From contig CBDFHV010000037.1 of assembly GCA_965247705.1 (NCBI GenBank), positions 1-19,042 of the forward strand: DNA of 19,042 nucleotides, written 5' to 3'. The translations under genes were made by a program, and so were the position numbers. A model generated the notes under the pieces. The model was not told where the DNA came from, ran no database searches, and saw only the letters and a list, made by a program, of their open reading frames with translations. Shown in pieces: positions 7,497 through 15,205 of this stretch; the stretch's first letter is position 1, and every line of letters starts with the position of its first letter. This DNA is from CBDFHV01 sp965247705 (lineage in GTDB: Bacteria > Pseudomonadota > Alphaproteobacteria > Rhodospirillales > CAMCUA01).

Positions 7497-9103
7497 CTAG
7501 CCCCAATTATTCATGACGGCCATCGGATTTCAGCGGGACGAGCGGTAGCGACCGGGTTGACGGCGATTTTTGAGACGGATTGTCGGAGAGGTTGGAGGTT
7601 GTTGTTCGGGGCTCGTCCGGCGGCACCTGCCGCTTGGTTCAGGGCCCTTGGGCGGTGATGCGCCCGGCGATGGCGATCATGGCCGGCTGATAGGGATAGG
7701 CCGAAGGCAGGGCGATCCTGAGGCGCGACTTGAGCTCCTCGACGCGGACGGCGATTTTGAGAAACGCCCGGCGCAGGGTTTCGAAGGTGGCCGTTCGCCA
7801 CAGCGATTTCCGAGGCGCCGCTTGGCGAAGCTGATGCAGCAGCCAGTAGGCGCCGGTATGCAGGAAGAGGCGGAACTGGTTGGCCTCCCAACGGTGGCAC
7901 GACGTGCGGTCGGACTTGGTGTAGAGCTTGTGGTCCTTGATCATGTTTTCCATCCGCCCGCGGGCGCAGTAGACCTTCTCGTAGAGCGCCTTGGCGCGGC
8001 CGCTCAGGTTGGTGACGACGAAGCGGACGTCACAGCCCTTGGCGGTAGCTTCCACGCGGGCGATGACCGAGCGTTGCCGTGACCAGCTTTTGGCCTGGTA
8101 GCCGGTGTGGAAGAAGCGGCGCACCTTATCCTTTCCCTGCCCCGCCCGGCGCACGGCGGCGTCCTCGCACCACGGCTGGCCGATCCTGTTCAGCCGGGCG
8201 TTGCCGGAAAGCCCGAAGATGTAGCCGCAGCCCTGACGTTCGAGGAATTCCATGGCCTCCGGCGTGGCGTAGTGGCCATCGCCCCGCACGGTGATCTCGA
8301 CCCGTGGCCAGTTGCGGCGGATGCGGCCGATGACGTGTCTCAGGATCCGCGCCGCCTCGTCGCCGGAGGGCCGCTTGCCGGGACGCAGCAGTGACATCAC
8401 CGGCTTGCCGGTGGCCGCCTCGAAGATATGGATGGGTTGGAAGCAATAGTCGTCGTAATGGGCGTTGAACAGCGCCAGCTGCTGGCCGCCGTGAACGGCG
8501 TCGTCGGTGTCGTCGATATCGAGAACGATGCGCGCCGGAACGCGCTTGAAGCTGGCGCAAAACAGATCGATCATCGACAGCCCCATGCGCCCGAGCGCGC
8601 GCCATGACGGCGCGTTCTCGAGGCGCGACAGGGTCGGTTGGCTCATCAGGTCGTCGCCGCTCTCGGACAAACGGCCACAGGCCAGCTTGAACGCCGGATC
8701 GAAACGCAGAACGTCGAGGTCGTCGCAATCCTCATACCCGCAGGCAATAGCGAACAGGCGCGCCCGGATCATGTCTACGTAAGCGTGGGTCGTGCTCGCC
8801 GGGTCGCGCACGTCGGTGACGCAGGAAGCGAGCACGTCGGCGATGCCGAGCCGCCTGTCGATCTCGCCCAACAACAACACCCCGCCGTCCGACGACAGCC
8901 GTCCGCCGTCGAAGCGGGCGCAAAGCGGCTTGCCTCCAACGGGTGACAAACCAGGGAGATAGGGGGTAATCTCGTTCATGGTGAGCCGTGGGTTGTTCTG
9001 TTGCCATGTGATCTTGTCTTGACACCAAAATCATACGGCATTTCAACAGGTTAATCTACGCTCACCAGCATTTTCAATCAGCGCCGTGAATAATTCGGGC
9101 TAG
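7497..9103 (-). mobile_element. IS1380-family insertion sequence with CTAG target duplication
   Basis: Inverted ends CTAGCCCCAATTATTCA (7497-7513) and, on the other strand, CTAGCCCGAATTATTCA (9087-9103) differ at one base and bracket one transposase gene. The outer CTAG is itself palindromic and appears at both borders, so the best reading is a 4-bp CTAG target duplication around a 1599-bp element at 7501-9099. The gene reads toward the redox operon. The element lies directly upstream of that operon's leader and may have displaced or replaced its promoter. It abuts the second IS1380-family element on the right. Confidence 0.85.
7639..8979 (-). CDS. IS1380-family transposase, element 1
   Basis: A full-length DDE transposase of 446 residues, the usual size for IS1380 elements. 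Recognisable stretches are the N-terminal FDGGRLSSDGGVLLLGEIDR, the acidic catalytic region IVLDIDDTDDAVHG, and the region GRMENMIKDHKLYTKSDRTS near the C-terminus, which would hold the acidic residue of the last catalytic motif. The frame is intact between the two ends, so this copy may still be active. No strong ribosome-binding site precedes ATG 8979, as is common for transposases. Confidence 0.9.
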   Translation of the reverse strand: MNEITPYLPGLSPVGGKPLCARFDGGRLSSDGGVLLLGEIDRRLGIADVLASCVTDVRDPASTTHAYVDMIRARLFAIACGYEDCDDLDVLRFDPAFKLACGRLSESGDDLMSQPTLSRLENAPSWRALGRMGLSMIDLFCASFKRVPARIVLDIDDTDDAVHGGQQLALFNAHYDDYCFQPIHIFEAATGKPVMSLLRPGKRPSGDEAARILRHVIGRIRRNWPRVEITVRGDGHYATPEAMEFLERQGCGYIFGLSGNARLNRIGQPWCEDAAVRRAGQGKDKVRRFFHTGYQAKSWSRQRSVIARVEATAKGCDVRFVVTNLSGRAKALYEKVYCARGRMENMIKDHKLYTKSDRTSCHRWEANQFRLFLHTGAYWLLHQLRQAAPRKSLWRTATFETLRRAFLKIAVRVEELKSRLRIALPSAYPYQPAMIAIAGRITAQGP

Positions 9104-9134
9104 AAGGATTCACAACAAACCTCCGCCGTGCGCC

Positions 9135-10556
9135 ATGGGTGAAACGCTATCTCTGTTCGGTTCCTCGTTCAACAAGTCCCTTCGCATCGAATCCCGACCC
9201 GAGCGGCTGACCGGGGAACCGGGGGCCGTGCTCTTGCGCGAGATCATGGAGCGCACCCGGATCATCGAGTGGCTGACCGAGCGGTTGCACGATCCGCGCA
9301 AGGCCGATCGTGTCACCTATCCCCTGGCCGATCTGCTGCGCACGGTTCTGCTTCTCTTTGGCCAGGGTTGGCACGACCAAGACGACGCCGACGCGCTCCG
9401 CCATGATGCGGGCCTACGCCTGGCTGCAAGCGGTTCACGGGGTGTCACGCCGTTGTCCACCGAGGCGCACCTGGCCTCGCAACCCACGCTGTCGCGTCTG
9501 ATCGCGCTTCTGAGCACGCCGGAGGCCCGCACTGTGCTCCATGAGGCGATCACCGAGCTCGCGGGGCGGCGGTTCCGGGGCCTGCGCGGCGGTCACCGGC
9601 AGCGATATCTGACCATCGACGTGGACAGCCTGCCGATCGAGGTCCACGGCCATCAACCCGGCTCGGCCTGGAACGGCCATTACCATCAGCGCATGTACCA
9701 CCCTTTGGTGGCCAGCATCGCCGAAACCGGCGACCTTCTGGACGCTCGTTTACGGGAGGGCAACGCCCACACCGCCGAGGGGGCGCTGGACTTCATCCTT
9801 GATCTCGTGGACCGAGCCGAAGAGACGCTGTGCCAAGTCGCTCTGGTGCGCATCGACGCTGGGTTCCCCAGCGATCCCCTGCTGTCGGGCCTGGAGCGTC
9901 GCGGGACGCCCTATGTTGCCCGATTGCGGACCAACAAGGTCCTGGACCGCATGGCTCAGCCCTGTCTTGGACGGCCGCCGGGACGGCCTCCGGCAGAGCC
10001 GCGGACGTGGTTCCACGAGATGACCTACCGGGCGAAGTCGTGGTCGAAAGAGCGCCGAGTGGTCCTGGTGGTGTTGGAACGGCCAGACCAATTTCTGGTT
10101 GATCACTTCTGGCTGATCACCAGCCTTGATGCCGAGGCCGTGCCGGCGGCCGATCTCCTGGATCACTACCGCCAGCGCGGCCGTGCCGAGGCCCACATGG
10201 GCGAACTCATGGACGTGATGGACCCGGCGCTGTCGTCCGCGTCGCGAAGGAAGCGTCATTACCGGGGGCGCTGCCTGCCGGAGCGCGAGAGCACGGTCGA
10301 TGCCTTCGCTCACAACGAGGTCGTCCTGTTGCTCAACATCCTGGCCTATGAACTGGTTCATGCCGGGCGGTGCCTGATGGAGACTGCGACCGGCGAGGGG
10401 TGGAGCCTTCGCCGGTTCCGCGAGCGCGTTCTGCGCGCCGCCGCCCGGGTCGTCGTTTCCGGCCGACGCATCACCATGGTCATCGGGGAAACATTCGCCC
10501 GCTTCTGGCAACGGCTCTGGCCGCGCTTGGAACGCTTGCGATACGCCGACCCGTAA
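9135..10556 (+). CDS. IS1380-family transposase, element 2
   Basis: An intact 473-residue transposase of a different IS1380 subgroup from its neighbour, with little identity to it. Recognisable parts are the N-terminal SFNKSLRIESRPERLTGEPG, the catalytic region YLTIDVDSLPIEVHGHQ, RAKSWSKERRVVLV, and a C-terminal RQRGRAEAHMGELMDVMDPA region with a conserved acidic residue. It is transcribed away from the other transposase, with start codons about 155 bases apart. No convincing ribosome-binding site precedes ATG 9135. No frameshift is seen, so this copy may be active. Confidence 0.9.
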   Translation: MGETLSLFGSSFNKSLRIESRPERLTGEPGAVLLREIMERTRIIEWLTERLHDPRKADRVTYPLADLLRTVLLLFGQGWHDQDDADALRHDAGLRLAASGSRGVTPLSTEAHLASQPTLSRLIALLSTPEARTVLHEAITELAGRRFRGLRGGHRQRYLTIDVDSLPIEVHGHQPGSAWNGHYHQRMYHPLVASIAETGDLLDARLREGNAHTAEGALDFILDLVDRAEETLCQVALVRIDAGFPSDPLLSGLERRGTPYVARLRTNKVLDRMAQPCLGRPPGRPPAEPRTWFHEMTYRAKSWSKERRVVLVVLERPDQFLVDHFWLITSLDAEAVPAADLLDHYRQRGRAEAHMGELMDVMDPALSSASRRKRHYRGRCLPERESTVDAFAHNEVVLLLNILAYELVHAGRCLMETATGEGWSLRRFRERVLRAAARVVVSGRRITMVIGETFARFWQRLWPRLERLRYADP

Positions 10557-10586
10557 CCCCGTCCAAGTCGGCCAGCTAGACTTCAA

Positions 10587-10609
10587 GCCACCGCCGGATC
10601 GCCGGTGGC
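10587..10609 (+). other. Hairpin after IS transposase
   Basis: Perfect 7-bp arms GCCACCG/CGGTGGC with a 9-base loop, about 30 bases after the transposase stop. No T-run follows, so it is not a standard intrinsic terminator. It could limit read-through or be part of the IS end. The rest of 10557-10765 shows no gene. Confidence 0.4.
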
Positions 10610-10764
10610 GGTCCCGCTCGCCTCCACGGCGGCTTCTTCACGCCTTTCATGCCTCAAGTGGCTATCGCACAGCTGGGGAAGCACCCGTGACTCGCCAGCC
10701 GCGAATGACCCTGCAACGAGACTCGCATCACATGCAGAAAAGTCTACGGCAAGGGGGTTGGTGA

Positions 10765-10902
10765 ATAAGCCGGCACGCCATTATCCGCGTCGCGCCAATG
10801 CCGCCGCCGGGCGGCATGGTGACAGGCATCGCGGCGTCCAAAATCGAGAAGCCGGTGCTGGCCACGATTCTGAGCGTCCCTCGGACTCCGTTTCCCGAGT
10901 AG
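10765..10902 (+). pseudogene. Possible 3' remnant of a gene cut by the IS end
   Basis: An open frame of about 45 codons runs from the IS border to TAG at 10902, with host-like GC-rich third positions and a protein-like composition (for example GIAASKIEKPVLATILSV). There is no ribosome-binding site before its ATG codons. It may be the tail of a gene whose front was removed when the IS1380 cluster formed. I do not recognise the family. It may also be a chance frame. Confidence 0.25.
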
Positions 10903-10938
10903 GAATACGCACTTGCCTTCGGCGGCCATTTCGCTGCC

Positions 10939-10967
10939 TTGCCGATGGGACCGAAAAGGCATACAAA
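10939..10967 (+). promoter_or_regulatory. Likely promoter of tRNA-Pro
   Basis: TTGCCG (10939-10944) and TACAAA (10962-10967) are separated by 17 bases and end 19 bases before the mature tRNA 5' end. The spacing is ideal, and both boxes are close to the housekeeping sigma consensus. Confidence 0.5.
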
Positions 10968-10986
10968 TCCACGCGTTCCGTAGCCT

Positions 10987-11063
10987 CGGGGAGTGGCGCA
11001 GCCTGGTAGCGCATCTGCTTTGGGAGCAGAGGGTCGCTGGTTCAAATCCAGTCTCCCCGACCA
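10987..11063 (+). tRNA. tRNA-Pro(TGG), CCA encoded
   Basis: A complete 77-base cloverleaf. The acceptor stem is CGGGGAG/CTCCCCG, the anticodon arm TCTGC-TTTGGGA-GCAGA gives anticodon TGG, the T arm is GCTGG-TTCAAAT-CCAGT with one G-T pair, and a genomic CCA follows. It reads the CCA proline codon and, through wobble, probably other CCN codons. It sits just ahead of the complex I subunit gene. Confidence 0.95.
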
Positions 11064-11139
11064 CCACGGGCCCAACGCCCCGCCGCGATACTTTGCGGGC
11101 GCGAAGGGGCGCCGCACTTGGATGACGGGGACTATCGTC

Positions 11140-11436
11140 ATGCCCGACGCGCGAATCTACCGCCCCGCGAAAACCGCCATGCAGTCCGGCACCGGCAACA
11201 CCCGGCGCTGGGTTCTGGAATTTGAACCGGCAAGCGCCCGCGAGATCGACAGCCTCATGGGCTGGACCGGATCGCGGGACACCCGCGGACAGGTCGAGCT
11301 ACGGTTCGAAAGCAAGGAGGAAGCCGTCGCCTACGCGGAGCGCCATGGTTACGCCTTCTGGGTCCAGGAGGCCCACCGGCGCCGGATTCGCCCCAAGAGT
11401 TATGCCGAGAATTTTCGCCACGACCGGGTGGAGTGA
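11140..11436 (+). CDS. NDUFS4-like complex I accessory subunit (ETC complex I conserved-region protein)
   Basis: A 98-residue homologue of the mitochondrial 18-kDa NDUFS4 subunit of NADH:ubiquinone oxidoreductase, found as a stand-alone gene in alphaproteobacteria. Family features are ARIYRPAKTAMQSG at the start, RWVLEFEPASAREIDSLMGW, EEAVAYAERHGYAFWV and the C-terminal PKSYAENFRHDR. It should act on the cytoplasmic arm of complex I, near the NADH module. ATG 11140 is chosen because GGGGAC lies about 8 bases upstream and matches the usual family start; ATG 11122 is an in-frame alternative. It lies between two tRNA genes and has no complex I genes beside it, as is usual for this accessory subunit. 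Confidence 0.85.
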   Translation: MPDARIYRPAKTAMQSGTGNTRRWVLEFEPASAREIDSLMGWTGSRDTRGQVELRFESKEEAVAYAERHGYAFWVQEAHRRRIRPKSYAENFRHDRVE

Positions 11437-11485
11437 CCGCATAAACCCAGGAATGCCACGACCGTTCACGCCCAACCAACTCCTC

Positions 11486-11562
11486 GCGCCCGTAGCTCAG
11501 CTGGATAGAGCAGCGGACTTCTAATCCGCAGGTCGCAGGTTCGAGTCCTGCCGGGCGCGCCA
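11486..11562 (+). tRNA. tRNA-Arg(TCT), CCA encoded
   Basis: A complete 77-base cloverleaf. The acceptor stem is GCGCCCG/CGGGCGC, the anticodon arm GCGGA-CTTCTAA-TCCGC gives anticodon TCT, and the T loop TTCGAGT and encoded CCA are present. It reads AGA/AGG arginine codons, which are rare in such GC-rich genomes. A run of seven T at 11564-11570 follows directly and probably ends transcription. Confidence 0.95.
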
Positions 11563-11630
11563 ATTTTTTTCAGTATCTCATACGAGGGGCCGCTGCTAAT
11601 GGCCAATGGTATTGCACAGTCGCTATTTTA

Positions 11631-11662
11631 CAATCAGGCCGCTCGTAGATAATTCGGGTTAG
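11631..11662. repeat. Relic of an IS1380-type end at the 3' end of the dsbA-like gene
   Basis: Read from the right, CTAACCCGAATTATC followed by a GCCTGATTG-like stretch resembles the right end of element 1 (CTAGCCCGAATTATTCAC, then GCTGATTG). No transposase is attached. The match begins inside the stop codon of the dsbA-like gene, so an old insertion may have supplied that stop. The similarity is by eye over about 32 bases with small gaps. Confidence 0.5.
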
Positions 11663-12354
11663 GGCATTACGGCCGATAGCTCCTGGCTTTCGCTTAGAGC
11701 CACGTCGAGGACGCGCATCAACACCGCCGGTTCCTGAGCGCCCGCGATAACGTGACGGCCGTTGACGACGAAAGCGGGTACGCCGTTGATTCCGAGACGA
11801 TGGGCGCGCGCGTTTTCCGTTTCCACCGCCTCGGTGCCGGCATCGCCAACCAGATAGGCGCGAACCTCGTCATCGTCGAGCCCGCAGCGTTCGGCGATGC
11901 GCGACAATACGTCCCGTTCGCCGATATCCTCGCCGTTGACGAAATAGGCACTAAACAGGGATTCGACGCAGTCGGCGGCACGGCCCCTGGCCCCGGCGAG
12001 GCGCACCAGACAATGGGACTTCAGGGAGTTGGGGGTTCGGAGGATGCGATCGAAGGCGAAATCGAGCCCCGCCGTTTGACCCGCCTCGGCGATCGCCCCA
12101 TGGACGCGGCGTATTCGGGTCTCGCTGCCGAACCTGCGGACCAGGTAGGCGGTGCGGTCAACCCCTTCCCGCGGCATGGTCGGGTTGAGCAGGAACGGCC
12201 GCCACCGAATCCGCGCCCCCAAGGCGGGGCGCCGCTTCAAGGCATGCTCCAGCCGCCGCTTGCCGATGAAGCACCACGGACAGATGGTGTCGAAGATCAC
12301 GTCGATCAGGACTTCCACGCCACCGGTCCGCCCCCGTGGCGGGTGCGCGGTCAT
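11659..12354 (-). CDS. FrnE-like DsbA-family thiol oxidoreductase
   Basis: A 231-residue thioredoxin-fold protein of the DsbA/FrnE group. The active site CPWC is at residues 25-28 in FDTICPWCFIGKRRLE, and the cis-proline loop is GINGVPAFVVNG near the C-terminus, with a helical insert between. There is no signal peptide, so it acts in the cytoplasm, where FrnE-like proteins are linked to disulfide exchange and oxidative stress. ATG 12354 overlaps the TGA of the upstream regulator gene (ATGA), so the two are co-translated. A GTG at about codon 13 is an alternative start. The last residues (ELSAVMP) run into the IS-like relic, so the C-terminus may be altered from the ancestral one. The substrate is unknown. 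Confidence 0.85.
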   Translation of the reverse strand: MTAHPPRGRTGGVEVLIDVIFDTICPWCFIGKRRLEHALKRRPALGARIRWRPFLLNPTMPREGVDRTAYLVRRFGSETRIRRVHGAIAEAGQTAGLDFAFDRILRTPNSLKSHCLVRLAGARGRAADCVESLFSAYFVNGEDIGERDVLSRIAERCGLDDDEVRAYLVGDAGTEAVETENARAHRLGINGVPAFVVNGRHVIAGAQEPAVLMRVLDVALSESQELSAVMP

Positions 12355-13664
12355 GCCAGGCGTTCCCGCGCCCGGTCGATCAGGCTGTCGGGGTCGTCGT
12401 CGGCCCGAAGCCCCGTGATGCCGACTTCCACCGCGACGGCAATGGGTTGGTACACGTCCGGCAGGGCGAAGTCCGTATGGCTGAGAATGCCGGCAATGCG
12501 CCGCATAACGATCTCCGCTTCTTCCGGCGGCGTGTCGGGCAAGGAGACGCAGAACTCGTGCGGGCCATGATGGACTACCAGGTCCTCGGCCCGCACCATT
12601 CCCATGATCCAGCTTCCCAGTTGACGGATCAGGTCGTTGGTTGATTCGTCGCCAAACTGGTGGCGCAGCTGTACCGCCTCGGGCACCGCAAAGAAGACCA
12701 GGGTCAGGTGGTGCTCCCGGGCCTGTGCCGCCGCCACCAGGGTCGCCAGGTGATTGCGCAGGAAGGGCACCGTGTAGGTTCCCGTCGCTTGGTCCACCAC
12801 CGGACCTTGTCGCATCGCATCCATGGCTTGGCGCAGGTGCCAGCGCTGGCGCTGCCGCCGCACCAGGCTGGCAATGGCAAAATGTAGCGCGTCCTGGGAC
12901 CCGTCCGCCATGACCCGGCTGGCGCCGAACCCATGGGCCTCGAGGGCGGACTCCGGGACGGCATCGCCGGTCACGATGACCGGGAGGTTGAACAGGCTCG
13001 GGTTCTGTCGCAGGTCCTCGCAAAAGACGCGGATGGCCTCCTGGTCGCTGCTACCGGCAATGACGCAAGCGTCGAATCTGTGGTCCCGGGCGGTTTCGGC
13101 GGCGGTGAACGTATCGGCTGTCACTGTAATCCGAACGTCGTCGCTCATCGCCCGGCCCACCCCGTCGCCTGCCTCCTGGCCACCGACCACCAACAGGACC
13201 GGCGGGTTCGGATCCTGGTCCGGAGTCGCCGCTGGCAGCACGACACCGTGCCGCAGCGCCAGTTCGCGCCGGCGCCCCAGTTCGGCCCGCATGGTCGACA
13301 GTCGAAACAGGGGGCGCAGTCGGGGCAGGAAGGCTCCGTCCAGTTCACGCGGCAGGATCAGGTCGTCGGCGCCGCTGGAGAGCGCCTGCCCGTAGGGCGA
13401 ATCCGCCCCGTCCGCCGCCAGCACCACCGTCGGTAGGCCGACCCCGAAGGATTCCGTCTCCAGGCGCGCCACGGCGCCCAGGGCATCGAGGTCCGGGGCC
13501 GCCAGGTCGACCACGGCGACGTCGCCCCGCGCGGCATGGCGGGCAAGTTCCTCCTCGCCGCGGGTTTCCACGACGTGGATCTCCGCGTTCTCCAGGAGGC
13601 GTCGGACGGCCTCGCGGCGGGGAGAGTCCCCCGCCGCGAGTAGAACGTCAGCCAGTCTGGGCAT
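12351..13664 (-). CDS. PleD-like response regulator with degenerate GGDEF domain (REC-REC-GGDEF)
   Basis: A 437-residue protein. The first receiver-like domain is at about 1-120, with Asp53 in AVVDLAAPD a possible phosphoacceptor. A second receiver-like domain is at about 155-270 and lacks the Asp at the matching place (CVIAG). A GGDEF-fold domain is at about 285-437, beginning DQATGTYTVPFLRNHL. The catalytic GG(D/E)EF signature is replaced by HGPHEF at 366-371, so diguanylate cyclase activity is unlikely; it may bind nucleotide or act by protein contacts. The order matches PleD of alphaproteobacteria. The frame is clean, so this is divergence rather than decay. It is co-translated with the FrnE-like gene and is preceded by triple TATAAT repeats. 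Confidence 0.8.
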   Translation of the reverse strand: MPRLADVLLAAGDSPRREAVRRLLENAEIHVVETRGEEELARHAARGDVAVVDLAAPDLDALGAVARLETESFGVGLPTVVLAADGADSPYGQALSSGADDLILPRELDGAFLPRLRPLFRLSTMRAELGRRRELALRHGVVLPAATPDQDPNPPVLLVVGGQEAGDGVGRAMSDDVRITVTADTFTAAETARDHRFDACVIAGSSDQEAIRVFCEDLRQNPSLFNLPVIVTGDAVPESALEAHGFGASRVMADGSQDALHFAIASLVRRQRQRWHLRQAMDAMRQGPVVDQATGTYTVPFLRNHLATLVAAAQAREHHLTLVFFAVPEAVQLRHQFGDESTNDLIRQLGSWIMGMVRAEDLVVHHGPHEFCVSLPDTPPEEAEIVMRRIAGILSHTDFALPDVYQPIAVAVEVGITGLRADDDPDSLIDRARERLA

Positions 13665-13704
13665 TGATCGTCGGGCCTCGCATGTCGCCGCGTCGTAGAC
13701 TTGC

Positions 13705-13737
13705 CGATTATAGGCCGATTATAGGCCGATTATAGGC
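13705..13737 (-). promoter_or_regulatory. Three tandem 11-bp repeats, each with a TATAAT -10 box
   Basis: CGATTATAGGC is repeated exactly three times. On the minus strand each unit carries a perfect TATAAT, spaced 11 bases apart, about 40-75 bases upstream of the regulator start at 13664. A weak -35 candidate, TTCCTG, lies 17 bases upstream of the outermost box. It could be a promoter whose strength or start site changes with repeat number. Promoter activity is inferred. Confidence 0.55.
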
Positions 13738-13787
13738 CGGGCCCAGTCTCCAGGAAGGCTAAACGGACGGATAGTTGCCGGCGCTTT

Positions 13788-15029
13788 TCAGCGGCGGGCA
13801 TCCGGCCATTTCAAGGCGACGCCGATAAGGCCGGCCAGGCAAAGCGCCGCGCAGGCCGCCGTCGCCAGCACCGCCCCGTACCAGGTCGCCAACAGGCCGA
13901 TGAGGAAAAACCCCACGGGCTGGGTGCCGATGGAGGTGACCACCAGGCCCATGGCCCGGGTGTGCATCTCCGGCGCCGCGTGGAGCAGGATCACGGCCCC
14001 CTGGCAGGAAGCAAAGACCGCCTGTCCAAGCCCCGAGACCATCAGCAGGGCGATCGACAGCAGGTACCAGGGGGAGAAAGCGAAGCCGATGAGGGGCGCC
14101 ACGAGGAGGATGTTGCCGTACAGGAAGGCCCGGCTGACATTGCTCACCGGCCGCGACACCAGAACCAGCGATCCCAGCAGGGCGCCCAGGCCATGGCCCG
14201 ACACCAGCAGGCCGACCAGGAACGGGCCGACTTCGAGCACCTCCTTACCGATGACCGGCACCATGGCGGTGAAGGGATAGGCAAGGCTGTTGGCCAGCAC
14301 GGTGATGGTCAGGGCCGCCATGATCACCGGCTTGGTGAGCGCATAGCGCCAGCCCTCGATCAAGGCTTCGGCCAGGCGCGGCGCCGGGCCACCCCGCTGG
14401 GGGGCGCCGAGGCTCACCCGTTGCGCCAACAAGAGGCCGCCCATCGCCAGCGCCGCCGACAGGAAGTAGGCGCCGTGCAGGCCCGCGGTCTCCATGAACA
14501 GGCCGCCCACGGCGGGTCCCATCAGGCGGGTGATGTTCTGGGTCAGCCCCTCCAGGGCCATCGCCCCCGAGATCCGCGACGGCCCCACCGCGTCCGCCAT
14601 CAGGGTGCGGCGGCAGGGAAAGTCGGTGGCGTTGCTGGTCCCGCTGATCAACGCGCCGGCATACACCATCCACAACGACAGCGCGCCCGTGTAGGCGAGG
14701 AAGCCGAGGACCGCCGACTGGATCGCCAGCACGGCCATGGACCACACCACGATGCGCTTGCGGTCGAAGCGTGCCGCCAGCGCCCCAATGGTCGCCCCCA
14801 GAAGCGCCATGGGCAGGGTGCGCACCAGCATCACCAGGGACACGACCAGGGGCGAGCCGGTCACGTCGTAGACGTAGATGCTGACCGCCACCACCTCCAT
14901 CCAGCGGGTGTTGTGGCTGACCACGCCGACGCACCAGAGGTTGCGATAGTCGGCCTCCGCCATCAGCGCCCATGACTGCCCGCGAGACGGTGTTGGCGGC
15001 TCGGCCGAGGGGGAACCAGTAGAGGACAT
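13788..15029 (-). CDS. EntS-like MFS exporter
   Basis: A 413-residue inner-membrane transporter of the major facilitator superfamily, MFS_3/enterobactin-exporter-like group. About twelve hydrophobic helices follow a short soluble N-terminus rich in Ser, Pro and Gly. The loop after helix 2-3 carries the MFS signature-like GALAARFDRKRIVVW. ATG 15029 is chosen over the upstream ATG 15104 because GGGGGGAG lies just before it and the upstream part lacks membrane character. It is divergent from the copper operon with about 290 bases between. No siderophore genes lie nearby, so the substrate could be a drug or small metabolite; the substrate is not known. Confidence 0.85.
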   Translation of the reverse strand: MSSTGSPSAEPPTPSRGQSWALMAEADYRNLWCVGVVSHNTRWMEVVAVSIYVYDVTGSPLVVSLVMLVRTLPMALLGATIGALAARFDRKRIVVWSMAVLAIQSAVLGFLAYTGALSLWMVYAGALISGTSNATDFPCRRTLMADAVGPSRISGAMALEGLTQNITRLMGPAVGGLFMETAGLHGAYFLSAALAMGGLLLAQRVSLGAPQRGGPAPRLAEALIEGWRYALTKPVIMAALTITVLANSLAYPFTAMVPVIGKEVLEVGPFLVGLLVSGHGLGALLGSLVLVSRPVSNVSRAFLYGNILLVAPLIGFAFSPWYLLSIALLMVSGLGQAVFASCQGAVILLHAAPEMHTRAMGLVVTSIGTQPVGFFLIGLLATWYGAVLATAACAALCLAGLIGVALKWPDARR

Positions 15030-15205
15030 CGAGGCTCCCCCCGTGACCCGCCGCCGCGACCGCGTGCCCAGGAGCGATCGAACGGCAAGAACCGCAGCCG
15101 CCAATCCTAGGCGTGGGACGGAGGAGCGACAAGCGAAGGCGGGGAATCGGGCCTGGCCCGGGTGCTACCCAGCAGCAACTGACGCCATGGGTCGTGGGTC
15201 CCCGT

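Larger units (their letters stand above)
9104..10766 (+). mobile_element. Second IS1380-family element, ends approximate
   Basis: One intact transposase gene with short flanks. The left flank begins right at the edge of element 1 and contains ATTCACAACAAACCTCCGCC. The right flank near 10745-10766 contains, on the other strand, ATTCACCAACCCCCTTGCCG. The two align only with gaps, so the ends are approximate. No target duplication was found. One explanation is that element 1 jumped into a CTAG site within or next to the left end of this older element, so its real left end could lie to the left of 7497. Confidence 0.6.

Noticed and set aside
7497..10766. The IS1380 pair as a composite transposon with cargo
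   Set aside because: The two elements are from different subgroups, abut directly, and enclose no other gene.
10744..11067. Minus-strand frame beginning with a GETGFEPATLCS-like stretch
   Set aside because: It is the antisense of tRNA-Pro and its flank, a well-known source of false protein calls.
11255..11563. Minus-strand frame with an AGLEPATCGLEV-like start
   Set aside because: It is antisense to tRNA-Arg and the NDUFS4-like gene; another tRNA-derived false call.
13705..13737. Short tandem repeats considered as a CRISPR array
   Set aside because: The units are 11 bp, directly adjacent with no spacers, and no cas genes are present.
13962..14975. 337-codon plus-strand frame opposite the MFS gene
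   Set aside because: The His/Gln/Arg-rich, low-complexity product is a typical GC-rich antisense shadow; the other strand gives a clean 12-helix transporter.
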